Shown: positions 8,721 to 17,042, counted from the first letter of the stretch. The stretch is 34,034 nt of DNA from Candidatus Bathyarchaeota archaeon (GCA_026015035.1 JAOZHB010000075.1:1-34034), one strand, 5' to 3'. Notes: generated from the sequence alone by a model not told the origin. Numbers and translations are program-made.

Positions 8721-9248
8721 TTGGATTCACGGGGGTCAAAATCGACTGGTGCAGAAAGAGACATACCCGCTGCGGCCTCGCGCGCTAAGGCCCCTGCAAC
8801 CCAACTCGATTCAAAAATAATCTGTAAGGAGGTTAAAGTTAACGTGGAACGAAAAGACGCCGTAGAGGGCTTGACGTCCTTGGCAATCCAAGTGGATGAA
8901 AAGGGGCAGGTTCACTCCTTTACTGACGAAAACGCGACGTGGAAGTTCGTGGACCCAATAACCGTCGTTGACCTGGTTGATAGGTACAACGATCTCTTAG
9001 CCGAAACAACAGAGGGCTTGGCGTCCCTGGTAATCCAAGTGGATGAAGAGGGGCAGGTTCACTCCTTTACTGACGAAAACGCGACGTGGAAGTTCGTGGA
9101 CCCAATAACCGTCGTTGAATTAGTTGATAAGTACAAAATGCTCTTAGCGAATGTTGTCGTGGAACCCAAAGTCGTTACGAATAAAGTCTTTACAAAGACG
9201 TCATTGCCACCCCAAGCCAGTTCTGACCGGTTCTTCCTCAGACGGTGA
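8721..9248 (+). CDS. Unknown protein with tandem 49-residue duplication
   Basis: 175 residues from TTG 8721; not recognised as a known family. Two units of 49 residues follow each other (from EGLTSLAIQVDE.. at about residue 49 and EGLASLVIQVDE.. at about 98). Both contain GQVHSFTDENATWKFVDP then ITVV-x-LVD-x-Y. The unit looks like two or three beta strands plus a helix. There is no signal peptide or membrane segment. The start is uncertain: a TATA-like box at 8688-8698 would make TTG 8721 leaderless, whereas GGAGG at 8828-8832 stands 11 nt before an in-frame GTG (8844), which would give 134 residues without the low-complexity N-terminus. The frame over the repeats is clearly coding; the function is unknown. 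Confidence 0.65.
   Translation: MDSRGSKSTGAERDIPAAASRAKAPATQLDSKIICKEVKVNVERKDAVEGLTSLAIQVDEKGQVHSFTDENATWKFVDPITVVDLVDRYNDLLAETTEGLASLVIQVDEEGQVHSFTDENATWKFVDPITVVELVDKYKMLLANVVVEPKVVTNKVFTKTSLPPQASSDRFFLRR
8865..9158 (+). repeat. Two-copy direct repeat, 147-bp period
   Basis: Copies start at 8865 and 9012. A core of 70 bp is identical base for base (8902-8971 versus 9049-9118), including all silent positions, with divergence at both edges. This points to recent duplication or ongoing gene conversion. Confidence 0.9.
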
Positions 9249-9849
9249 GAGGGTTCTTCACCCCCTAATCTGTTACACAGTATTCCTATCGTAGTCAATT
9301 CCAGTGTTTCTCATCGTCTTTCTGACGCTTCGGCATTTCTTCATAGTTTTTCGTCGTCTTGTCCCTGAACTGGATAAATACGGTTTTTATACACATCTTT
9401 ACAGTAGCGAAGTGGGGCTTCACATCTAACCCTCCTTCCATCAAAATTTGAAGAGGAACGTTCCGTCCTATCTTTCCTTGCAGAGGCTGTGAGTAGCAAC
9501 GCGATACGTTTTCGCTGATTTACATAAACCTATATATCCTGAAAAAACTACCACGCTACGATGCCTTATCCAAGCCAGTTCTCACGCTTTCATAAGTCTC
9601 TCTACACTGCGCATGAAACGTGATGGAGAACTCGTGACGAGAAGGAACACCGAACCATCTGAGCTACACACTTTATTGACGCTCATGCTAAATCAGCTAC
9701 CTATCGGACTGAAGAACCCCGCTTTCCTTTGTTAAATGGATACGGCCACCACCGCTTCGCCGTCGTGGACAGGGCGCCGTTGAAGGCTCATGGGTTCTCG
9801 ATGATTAATCTTTTAAGTTCACGTGCGGTACTTATTATGTGGTGAAGTT
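9249..9849. other. Intergenic region, possible short transcript from 9560
   Basis: 600 bp without a credible CDS. A good TATA-like sequence (CTATATATCC, about 9530-9539) predicts a start near 9560, where only a 20-codon ATG frame (9561) is open. A second TATA-like TTTTTATACA lies at about 9386-9395, and TCTTTTAAGT near 9807-9816 probably serves the next gene. I found no tRNA fold or convincing snoRNA boxes. Confidence 0.45.
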
Positions 9850-10110
9850 ATGGCTCAAGGCAAATGGAGGCGTGTGGGTACGGTCGTCCATTACTATACG
9901 AAGATCGGTGTCGCCATAATTGACCTCAGGAATAGCTTGGTACTCGGTGACCAGATCAGTATAGAGGGCTCCACCACGGATCTTCAACAAACTGTGGACT
10001 CCATGCAGATAGAACATAAAACCGTTGAAAAAGCTGCGAAGGGCGACAGTATCGGGTTGAAGGTTGGAGGCCGCTGCCGCAAGGGCGACAAAGTCTACAA
10101 ACAGGTTTAA
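9850..10110 (+). CDS. EF-Tu domain-2-like small beta-barrel protein
   Basis: 86 residues. The sequence VGTVVHYYTKIGVAIIDL..L..GDQISIEG followed by a Gln-rich turn, ...SMQIEHKTVEKAAKGDSIGLKVGG, then GDKVYK matches the second domain of translational GTPases (EF-Tu_D2 fold), found in archaea as stand-alone proteins annotated as translation elongation factor-like. There is no GTPase domain. ATG 9850 is chosen because GGTGA lies 4-5 nt upstream. Its role is not established; an RNA- or ribosome-linked function is inference. Confidence 0.8.
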   Translation: MAQGKWRRVGTVVHYYTKIGVAIIDLRNSLVLGDQISIEGSTTDLQQTVDSMQIEHKTVEKAAKGDSIGLKVGGRCRKGDKVYKQV

Positions 10111-10332
10111 ACAACGCTTTTTACACGAACTGGATGCAACGACCTACACGCAAAATCGGACTCCAGCTTCCAAAACACTTGGTACTACTCTTCGCACGGC
10201 AAAACGTAAACGTCGCGCGTGAGAGGACGCTCTCTCAACCCGCTTCATCGACAATCCTTTAACCAACGTCCAGCTGCACCCACTCTATTTACGGAGAAAG
10301 ATACGGTACATTTTGTCTGGAGCTGATGAAGG

Positions 10333-10545
10333 ATGAATCCCGAAGACGCTTTAAGAAGAATGGTTAATCCGTCGTCTATAGCCGTCGTGGAGACCTCCCG
10401 AACGCCGGGAAAGGTCGGCTACTCCGTGGTGAAAAACCTCCTCGAAAGTGGATACACGGGCCCTGTCGTCTTCATGCTCGGTGGCCCTGTGACATGGTCT
10501 CTCGAAGAGGTTGCCCGACACAATTCCCGTCGAAGGAATACGTGA
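10333..10545 (+). pseudogene. Remnant of ADP-forming acyl-CoA synthetase alpha subunit
   Basis: The first 47 residues match the N-terminus of the CoA-binding alpha domain: NPSSIAVV..SRTPGKVGYSVVKNLLESGYTGPV. After that the frame runs into unrelated sequence and stops at residue 70, where a normal alpha subunit continues for about 400 more residues. The conserved VVGAS nucleotide-loop is VVETS here, losing the glycine. The intact beta gene begins 11 nt after this stop. The simplest reading is a large internal deletion of alpha plus decay; a functional 70-residue product is unlikely. Confidence 0.75.
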
Positions 10546-10556
10546 GGCATGGTATC

Positions 10557-11267
10557 ATGGTTGATCGGGTTTCTGAGATCATTGACGTCGCGCGGTTCGC
10601 GGGACGAATTGTCCTCCTCGAACCAGAAGCTAATCTGGTCTGCAAACTGTACGGGATTCCAGTAGCCCCGTGTAAACTCGCTGAGACGGTGGAGGACGCT
10701 GTACATCACGCCAAGGCGTTGGGTTATCCCCTCGTCCTCAAGGTGGTTTCACCAGAGATCCTGCACAAGTCCGATGTGGGCGGCGTCATCGTAGATCTGA
10801 AGACGCCGCGGGCGGTTCAAAACGCCTATCACACGATCCTTGAAAGCGTCCAGCAGTATCGACCTGACGCCAAGGTCCTTGGCCTCCTCGTCCAGAAGAT
10901 GGAGGCTTCCTCGACGGAGGTCGTTATTGGGATGACCAGGGATCCAAACTTCGGTCCCACGCTGATGTTTGGGTTGGGCGGCATCTTTGTTGAGGTACTC
11001 AAAGACGTCTCGTTTAGGATTGCTCCGATAACAGAGCGGGACGCGAGGGAGATGATCCGCGAGATTAAAGGGTTTAAGCTGTTGGAGGGCTTTCGAGGTA
11101 GAGAACCAGCAGACATTGAGGCCCTCGTCGACATTCTCCTCAAAGTCTCGAGACTGGGTGTTGAACGCGAAGCGATAGATCAGGTTGACCTGAATCCCAT
11201 CTTCGCATACAGCTCGGGTGCGATAGCCGTCGATACGCGCATTCTTCTCACAGAGCGGAGTACGTAA
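10557..11267 (+). CDS. ADP-forming acyl-CoA synthetase, beta (ATP-grasp) subunit
   Basis: 236 residues, the normal length of the separate beta subunit in Pyrococcus-type acetyl-CoA synthetase (ADP-forming). Visible features: LVLKVVSPEILHKSDVGGV (about 59-77, ATP-grasp nucleotide loop with the phosphate-relay His70), GMTRDPNFGPTLMFGLGGIFVE, and EVLKDVSFRIAPI. The enzyme makes ATP from acyl-CoA, ADP and Pi, using alpha for CoA transfer to phosphate. ATG 10557 has GAGG at 10544-10547. Because the adjacent alpha is broken, beta must pair with an alpha encoded elsewhere, or is on its way to loss. Confidence 0.9.
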   Translation: MVDRVSEIIDVARFAGRIVLLEPEANLVCKLYGIPVAPCKLAETVEDAVHHAKALGYPLVLKVVSPEILHKSDVGGVIVDLKTPRAVQNAYHTILESVQQYRPDAKVLGLLVQKMEASSTEVVIGMTRDPNFGPTLMFGLGGIFVEVLKDVSFRIAPITERDAREMIREIKGFKLLEGFRGREPADIEALVDILLKVSRLGVEREAIDQVDLNPIFAYSSGAIAVDTRILLTERST

Positions 11268-11314
11268 CCTCGCATAGGGACGACGTCTTCTTCTACATGA
11301 CACCTCGCAACGTT

Positions 11315-11321
11315 TTTTTCA
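11315..11321 (+). terminator. T7 run after acyl-CoA synthetase beta gene
   Basis: A seven-T tract 48 nt past the stop codon, on the coding strand; a plausible archaeal terminator. Confidence 0.4.
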
Positions 11322-11455
11322 AGGCTTCCCCTGAATCCTGCTTCAGACACGCCTCTTTGCAGCGTCTTCCTCCTGTTGAATTATGACTGTGAGGCTGGCT
11401 TTAATGTGGTGTATATGTATGTTTATTGTAGGCTTTTTTTCGGATGGGGCGTTTA

Positions 11456-11470
11456 AGCTAGCTAGCTAAC
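11456..11470. repeat. AGCTAGCTAGCTAAC copy of recurrent motif
   Basis: Three AGCT units plus AAC, located between convergent genes, so a promoter role for this copy is unlikely. Confidence 0.5.
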
Positions 11471-11598
11471 TGATGCGAACTGACGACGTATAAGCGAACA
11501 GCTCTTCCAACGATCTCTGCGGCTGAGCGTTCTTTCATCGGCTTTTGAAGACTTGTTGCCCATTCCCCTCCCGGGGCTTCTTCCGTCTTCGTTGTCCA

Positions 11599-12612
11599 TT
11601 AAAGGCTCCCAAACCGATGCCTCGCGAAGTCGACCGCCATCTTAATGGCTTCCATCATGCTGGTGGGATTGGCCACGCCTATTCCAGCTATGTCAAAAGC
11701 GGTTCCGTGGTCAACGGAGGTCCGGATGATGGGTAGGCCCAGGGTGATGTTCACTCCTCTGTCGAAGCCAAGAAGCTTCACGGGGATGTGGCCTTGATCG
11801 TGGTACATGGCTACGACGACGTCAAACGCGTTATTCGCGGCCTTGAGGAAGACAGTGTCGGGTGGAAGGGGTCCTTGCGCGTTTATCCCCAATGCGGTAG
11901 CTTCCTGAACAGCTGGCTTGATGTGGTTCAGCTCCTCCCCGCCGAAGAGACCGCTCTCCCCGGCGTGCGGGTTTAACCCTGATACAGCGATCCGCGGATT
12001 GGAGATGCCCATGGACGTTAATGTCTCGTGGGCTAAGACGATGGTTTTCAGAACTCGTTCCTTGTCGATCAAGTCACACGCCTCTCTCAGGGACACGTGA
12101 GTGGTCACGTGAATCACCCTCATGGAGCCTGCAGCGAGCATCATCGCGTAGTTACGTGTCTTAGTTAAGTGAGCGAGGATCTCGGTGTGGCCTTGGTAGT
12201 GATACCCTGCAAGATTGATGGCTTCCTTGTTGATGGGAGCTGTTGCGATGGCGTGGATCTCGTGGTTTAACGCAAGATCGACGGCCTTTTCCACGAATTC
12301 AACAGCTGCCTTTCCCGATGCTCGATTAACTGTTCCCACCTCAATCGACGGCAAATCCAGGTTCTTCAAGTCCAAGACATCCAGAACACCGAACTCGAAC
12401 ATGGCTTCCTGAACGTCGACCACTACTCTAAGCTTCACAGAGGCTTGAGTTGCTTTAACCGCCCGTGCAATGGACTTGGCGTCTCCGATGACGAGGGGAC
12501 AACAGATCTCGTAGGTTTCTCTCACGGCCAACGCTTTAACGATCACTTCGGGGCCGATGCCTGCTGCGTCTCCCATCGTTATCCCAATTATGGGTCTGAA
12601 TGTTCGGTTCAT
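11599..12612 (-). CDS. pdxA2: PdxA-family 4-phospho-hydroxyacid dehydrogenase (threonate/erythronate 4-phosphate type)
   Basis: 337 residues. TMGDAAGIGPE (12-22) is the family start motif; GHTE at 141-144 is the substrate phosphate/carboxylate loop; metal-binding His172 (VTTHVS), His216 (LNPHAGESG) and His271 (MYHDQG) are all present. PdxA enzymes oxidatively decarboxylate a 4-phosphorylated hydroxyacid. The ATG overlaps the TGA of the upstream DUF1537 kinase (ATGA), so the two are translationally coupled. Kinase-PdxA2 pairs are known to turn D-threonate or D-erythronate into dihydroxyacetone phosphate via the 4-phosphate. A vitamin B6 role is unlikely, since archaea normally use PdxS/PdxT. 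The exact substrate is inference. Confidence 0.9.
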   Translation of the reverse strand: MNRTFRPIIGITMGDAAGIGPEVIVKALAVRETYEICCPLVIGDAKSIARAVKATQASVKLRVVVDVQEAMFEFGVLDVLDLKNLDLPSIEVGTVNRASGKAAVEFVEKAVDLALNHEIHAIATAPINKEAINLAGYHYQGHTEILAHLTKTRNYAMMLAAGSMRVIHVTTHVSLREACDLIDKERVLKTIVLAHETLTSMGISNPRIAVSGLNPHAGESGLFGGEELNHIKPAVQEATALGINAQGPLPPDTVFLKAANNAFDVVVAMYHDQGHIPVKLLGFDRGVNITLGLPIIRTSVDHGTAFDIAGIGVANPTSMMEAIKMAVDFARHRFGSL

Positions 12613-13889
12613 CTCTGCTTCCTCAAGTATTCGATGGCTGTGACGAGGGCGTCTTCGTCGCCAAAGGCTCCTGCCTTCGTGACGACCCGGGTTCCACACG
12701 CTGGTCCTCCAACGATTGTGACCACGGGGATTCCTGGTAAGATCTCTTCCTCAACCCGCACCTCGAGGACATCGAGCGCCGTGTAAACGTTGAAGGCGGT
12801 TTCTCCCCCCGTCACCACCATCCCACACACGTTTTCCCTCGGCACGATGGCTTGCGACGTTCTACCAAGGATGTGACCCATCTGAGTCCTCATTTTCCGG
12901 TCCGATAACCCAAGGCCTCTGCCCGACTCCTTCGCCTCCTCTAAGGCGCTCAGGGACTCCGCCAGCCTGATGATGACGTCCATTCCGGCGTGAAGGGCTT
13001 TCTCCGCCTCGTCCACCACTCTGGCAACCTCAAGGCTTCCGGCCTCTTTCCCCCTCAGAACCCGGTGCACGTCGATGGTGACGACCTTTACGTTCAAGGT
13101 TTTCGCTGCCGTACGGATCTGCTGTGCCGTTACCTCACTCACACTGCCCGCGATTACTACGACGCATTCTCCTCCGTCCACGCCCAGCCCCAAGGCTTCT
13201 GGCAGCTCCTCCGCTAAACCACCTGACCCACACACGAGGACGGGCTGGTCAAGGCTCGCGATCGTCTGCGCTATGATCTTCAAATTCCTTTGCGAGACGG
13301 CGTCGACCACGATTATCTGGCTGCCTTCTTTCAGCTGTCTCACAACTTCGCCTTGAACCCTCTTCACTCCCCTTGAAACTATGCCGATGTCAATTAGGGA
13401 CACCCTTTTCCCGCTTTGACTTCGAATGAGAGTTGGGATGTGTGATTGTCTCACCGGCGACTCGGGGTCCTTCGCGACCTCGGTGTCTTCGATGAGGCTT
13501 TGATTCTTGAGGTGAAAACCTCCGACCGTGATTCTTCCATTTTTCGGATACGCTGGACAGAGGATGACTGCTGACACGACCAACGTGTCCATGGCTGCGT
13601 CAAGTTCAACACCCAAATTCCCCCTGAGGGTTGAATCAATCTTCTTGTAGAGAAGCTCTGCTCCCATCTTCTTGAATTCTTCGGAGGCCAACGCCACCTT
13701 CTCGTAGGCCACATCTCTTGTATCGCCTCGACTCTCCGTGTCAAACACGAGGACGTCCACTCTCTCCGCTATCTCCCCAATTCTCTTCAGATCCCGCACA
13801 ATCGTCGTTTTCAACCGCTTCTTCGCAAATTGTACACCGGTATCCGCAGCACCTGTGTAATCATCTGCTATTATGCCAACTCGAACCAT
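12609..13889 (-). CDS. Four-carbon acid sugar kinase (DUF1537 family)
   Basis: 426 residues, typical for the family. The N-terminal half has ADDYTGAADTG (8-18), the substrate-binding DDxTGA motif, and KKIDSTLRGNLG. The C-terminal half has GSGGLAEELPEALG, VVTGGETAF and GGPACGTRVVTKAGAFGDEDAL, the ATP-binding signature. Characterised members (DtnK, DenK, OtnK) phosphorylate D-threonate, D-erythronate or 3-oxo-tetronate at O4. ATG 13889 is preceded by GAGGT 7 nt away; the open frame further upstream has no coding character. It is first gene of the operon with the PdxA-like dehydrogenase, so threonate or erythronate is the likeliest substrate. Confidence 0.92.
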   Translation of the reverse strand: MVRVGIIADDYTGAADTGVQFAKKRLKTTIVRDLKRIGEIAERVDVLVFDTESRGDTRDVAYEKVALASEEFKKMGAELLYKKIDSTLRGNLGVELDAAMDTLVVSAVILCPAYPKNGRITVGGFHLKNQSLIEDTEVAKDPESPVRQSHIPTLIRSQSGKRVSLIDIGIVSRGVKRVQGEVVRQLKEGSQIIVVDAVSQRNLKIIAQTIASLDQPVLVCGSGGLAEELPEALGLGVDGGECVVVIAGSVSEVTAQQIRTAAKTLNVKVVTIDVHRVLRGKEAGSLEVARVVDEAEKALHAGMDVIIRLAESLSALEEAKESGRGLGLSDRKMRTQMGHILGRTSQAIVPRENVCGMVVTGGETAFNVYTALDVLEVRVEEEILPGIPVVTIVGGPACGTRVVTKAGAFGDEDALVTAIEYLRKQR

Positions 13890-14286
13890 CTCACTACCTC
13901 GACTTTTACAAATCAATACTCCGACAATTGATATGGAATGCTTAGACATAAAGAATGCTGCAGAACCGTATGCCAAGCAAGTGTAACTATCGCTCACTCG
14001 AGATGAAACAGAAATACATCGCGTCTTCAAGGAACTAACCCACACTCCATAGAGAAACAATTTAAATCCCACACTTGCTTATTCAACACCAGTAACCTCT
14101 TCCGTCAAAACCTCACCCCTTACACACATGCAATCGGTATAACGTGGTTTAACCTCAATCAGATAAGCCTACAAAAAATTGGTGCTCCACACTAGAATAC
14201 TATCCATATGATTCTACACCCTTAGAATCCGAGCTTAAGGCAAGTCTTAAAAGCTTCTCGACCACCCTACCTGATTGGTGAGCTTT
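13890..14286. promoter_or_regulatory. Divergent promoter region, acid-sugar kinase / MlrC-like gene
   Basis: 397 bp. On the rightward side a TATA-like TCTTAAAAGC sits at about 14245-14254. Just upstream lie TAGAAT (14193-14198), ATTCTA (14211-14216) and TAGAAT (14223-14228), an inverted pair plus a third half site that could bind a regulator. On the leftward side an ATTTAAAT near 14060 is a TATA candidate. No ORF was seen. Confidence 0.4.
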
Positions 14287-15789
14287 ATGCATGTCGTAAT
14301 TGGCTCCATAAGCCATGAAACAAACACCTTCTCAAACGTTCCTACAGGTCTTGACAAATTCAGAGAAAACCTATACCTTGGACAGGACATAGTCAAGGCC
14401 TTCAAGGGGAAGCATGCCATTGCATCGGCCTTCATACAAGTCGCTGAGGAGGAAGGCTTCGACCTCATTCCAACGCTTTGGGCCAGTGCGACGCCAAGTG
14501 GATTAGTGAAGGATGAAGCCTTCAACCATCTTCTCTCTAAAATGATCCAGCCGATAGAGTCCGCTGAAAAAGTGGACGGTGTCCTCCTACACCTTCACGG
14601 AGCCATGGTCACTCAAAGCATCGACGACCCTGAAGGCGAGATCCTTGAAGCAGTTAGAGGCGTAGTTGGCCACGAGGTACCCGTCATTTCCACCTTGGAC
14701 CTTCACGCGAATATTGCGGAGAGAATGGTTCGGGAGGCCGACGTCCTCGTAGGGTATGACACTTATCCCCACGTTGACCGATTCGATCGAGGAATTGAAG
14801 CCGCCGGGTTGATGGCGGAAATTTTGGGGGGTCGCTTGAAACCCACCATGGCGATGAAGAAGCCTCCCATGATTGTTTCACCTCAAAGGCAGAAGACGAA
14901 CTACTATCCCATGAATGCGTTGATCAACCTAGCCCATGAGATGGAGACAGACGAAAACATCGTTAACGTAACCGTTTCCGGAGGATATCCCTTTGCAGAC
15001 CTAGAATTCACTGGGATGACGATGGTTGTGACAACGAATAACCGCCAAGACGTCGCACAGGAAAAGGCTGATAACCTAGCAGCGCTGGCGTGGAAAATTC
15101 GGCGCGACTTCCTCGCAGACGTCATTCCCCCAAAGGAAGCTGTAGCAGAAGCCACGGTGACCCAAGGAGGCCCCGTAGTCTTAGCCGATCACGCAGACAA
15201 TCCTGGAGGCGGAGCCCCCTGTGACGGCACCGTTATCCTACAGACGCTGCTGGAACTCGGGGTGGAGAACGCGGTTCTAGCGGTGATGGCTGACCCGGAG
15301 GCCGTGAATAAGATGGTTAAGGCGGGAGTGGGCAAGGCGTTAACCCTCAATCTTGGCGGTAGAACCGATACGTTGCACGGTCCTCCCATACACGTTATGG
15401 GAACCGTTAAACTAATTTCCGACGGGAATTTTTTACCCTTGGGACCGATGTCATCGGGCCTGGAGAGTAATATGGGTCGAACGGTGGTTTTCACGTGTCA
15501 AGGCGTTGACGTAATCGTGACCGAAAAGCGTCTCCAGCCCACAGACCTTGAATTATATAGAAGCGTGGGCATAGAGCCGACGAGGAAAAAGATCATCGTC
15601 GTCAAATCAGCGGTTCACTTTAGAGCTTCCCACGAGCCCATCGCAAAGAAGATCATTGAAGTTGACACTCCAGGAATTCACAGCTCCCGATTATCTGCCT
15701 TTCAATACAAAAAGCTTCGACGACCCATTTTCCCGTTGGACGTGGAAATGCTTGGCATAGCCGAATTGAAGAAAAGTTTGACGGATTAG
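14287..15789 (+). CDS. M81 family metallohydrolase (MlrC-like)
   Basis: 500 residues, typical for MlrC/DUF1485-DUF1486 proteins. Conserved blocks: GSISHETNTFS (5-15), DGVLLHLHGAMV, STLDLHANI, VGYDTYPHVD in the first half and VVLADHADNPGGGAPCDGT, with its His/Asp likely metal-binding, in the second. MlrC was named for cleaving linearised microcystin in Sphingomonas, but most homologues occur where no microcystin exists, and their substrates are unknown. ATG 14287 has GGTGA 5 nt upstream. The gene is divergent from the acid-sugar kinase operon, suggesting shared control and perhaps hydrolysis of a related amide or ester (inference). Confidence 0.88.
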   Translation: MHVVIGSISHETNTFSNVPTGLDKFRENLYLGQDIVKAFKGKHAIASAFIQVAEEEGFDLIPTLWASATPSGLVKDEAFNHLLSKMIQPIESAEKVDGVLLHLHGAMVTQSIDDPEGEILEAVRGVVGHEVPVISTLDLHANIAERMVREADVLVGYDTYPHVDRFDRGIEAAGLMAEILGGRLKPTMAMKKPPMIVSPQRQKTNYYPMNALINLAHEMETDENIVNVTVSGGYPFADLEFTGMTMVVTTNNRQDVAQEKADNLAALAWKIRRDFLADVIPPKEAVAEATVTQGGPVVLADHADNPGGGAPCDGTVILQTLLELGVENAVLAVMADPEAVNKMVKAGVGKALTLNLGGRTDTLHGPPIHVMGTVKLISDGNFLPLGPMSSGLESNMGRTVVFTCQGVDVIVTEKRLQPTDLELYRSVGIEPTRKKIIVVKSAVHFRASHEPIAKKIIEVDTPGIHSSRLSAFQYKKLRRPIFPLDVEMLGIAELKKSLTD

Positions 15790-15991
15790 TCACAGCTCCT
15801 ATGATTAACGCCCACGGCTCACTCAAATATTCAGCTGTATCAACTCTCCTTTGCGGTGGAGTGTTTATGAACGCGTCACTTGTGACTTGATGGGAGAATG
15901 GGATTGGCTTCGCTGGGGAAGAATCGGACATCGGCGTGTAGACCCTTAAGACGTGTGGGCTTCACCCATGAAGGCTTAAGGCTTGCGAAAA

Positions 15992-16005
15992 GAAGGTTTT
16001 TAATA
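15992..16005 (+). promoter_or_regulatory. TATA-like promoter of rfcS
   Basis: GGTTTTTAATAGGG places a TATA element about 25 nt before a predicted start near 16023, giving a leader of roughly 35 nt. Confidence 0.45.
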
Positions 16006-16058
16006 GGGTCAGTTCAACCATAAGACACGGTTCGACGCGTCATTTGAAGGTTGAAGGA

Positions 16059-17042
16059 ATGACCTCTGTTCGACAGGAAGTGGGTTTGTGGGCGGAAAAG
16101 TATCGTCCAAGAACCCTCGATGACATCATAAATCAAAAGGAGATTGTTAACCGAATCAAGGGCTTTGTGAGAGCTCAGGCCATGCCCCACTGCCTCTTCG
16201 CGGGACCTGCGGGCACAGGCAAAACGACCACGGCACTCTGTCTGGCCCATGACATGTTTGGCACACGCTTCGCTGACTCCTTCTTCGAGTTAAACGCGAG
16301 TGACGAGCGGGGAATCAACGTCGTCCGGGAGCGGGTGAAGACTTTTGCGAGGACGCGGAGCCTCGGCGAGACTCCCTTTAAGATCCTGGTGTTGGACGAA
16401 GCTGACAACATGACCTCAGACGCGCAGCAAGCCTTGAGGCGGACCATGGAGCGGTATACAGAGACCTGCCGGTTCATACTGGTCTGTAACTACTCCCGAC
16501 GGATCATTGAGCCCATACAGTCCCGCTGCGCCCCCTTCCGGTTTTCTCCTCTAAGCGACGATGACATTCATGAACGGCTCTTCCACGTCGCTCAAATGGA
16601 GGGCGTAGCCTTAGCTGAGGACGGCGCATACGCCATCTTGGAGACGTGTCGAGGCGACCTCCGAAAGGCCTATAACACGTTGCAGGCCGCGGCTTCGTTT
16701 GGAGGTGGGGTAGACGAGGACACGATCTACACAGTTGTCGGCCGCGTGCACCCCAAGGAGGTGCAGGACATGCTTACCCTCGCCTTCAAAGGCGACTTTG
16801 TAGCGGCGAGAGACCGACTGCGACAGGTCCTCATCGAGTACGGGCTCTCCGCCTCCGACATCATCCAGTACGTGCACACCGAGCTTTTCCGCTTCAAGCT
16901 ACCTGAGCGTTGGAAAGCCCTTCTCGCAGACGCCATCGGCGAGGTGGACTTCAGGATCTCCCAAGGCGCCAACGATGAGGTTCAATTCAGCGCTTTGCTG
17001 GCCAAGTTTGCATTGGCGGGAGAAGACATACGCCGCAAATAA
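16059..17042 (+). CDS. rfcS: Replication factor C small subunit (clamp loader)
   Basis: 327 residues, standard for archaeal RfcS. Features: WAEKYRPRTLDDII (11-24, RFC box II), Walker A GPAGTGKT (49-56), LNASDERGI (79-87), Walker B DEAD (113-116), and the arginine-finger SRC motif (155-157), followed by the C-terminal collar domain. With RfcL it forms the pentameric ATPase that loads PCNA onto primed DNA. The start is ATG 16059; an in-frame TTG (16044) lies upstream. Unlike many archaea, rfcL is not adjacent but 4.3 kb downstream on the same strand. Confidence 0.96.
   Translation: MTSVRQEVGLWAEKYRPRTLDDIINQKEIVNRIKGFVRAQAMPHCLFAGPAGTGKTTTALCLAHDMFGTRFADSFFELNASDERGINVVRERVKTFARTRSLGETPFKILVLDEADNMTSDAQQALRRTMERYTETCRFILVCNYSRRIIEPIQSRCAPFRFSPLSDDDIHERLFHVAQMEGVALAEDGAYAILETCRGDLRKAYNTLQAAASFGGGVDEDTIYTVVGRVHPKEVQDMLTLAFKGDFVAARDRLRQVLIEYGLSASDIIQYVHTELFRFKLPERWKALLADAIGEVDFRISQGANDEVQFSALLAKFALAGEDIRRK

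Larger units (their letters stand above)
11268..11598. other. Intergenic region with triple AGCT motif
   Basis: 331 bp between convergent genes. It holds the T7 run and AGCTAGCTAGCTAAC at 11456-11470, one of the longest copies of the recurrent motif. No ORF or RNA gene was recognised. Confidence 0.5.

Noticed and set aside
9600-9670. C/D-box-like words (GTGATGG ... CTGA)
   Set aside because: Boxes are imperfect, the terminal stem is absent, and no second internal box pair was found.
10749-11303. 184-codon minus-strand frame
   Set aside because: It lies opposite the well-supported ATP-grasp beta subunit gene and has no domain.
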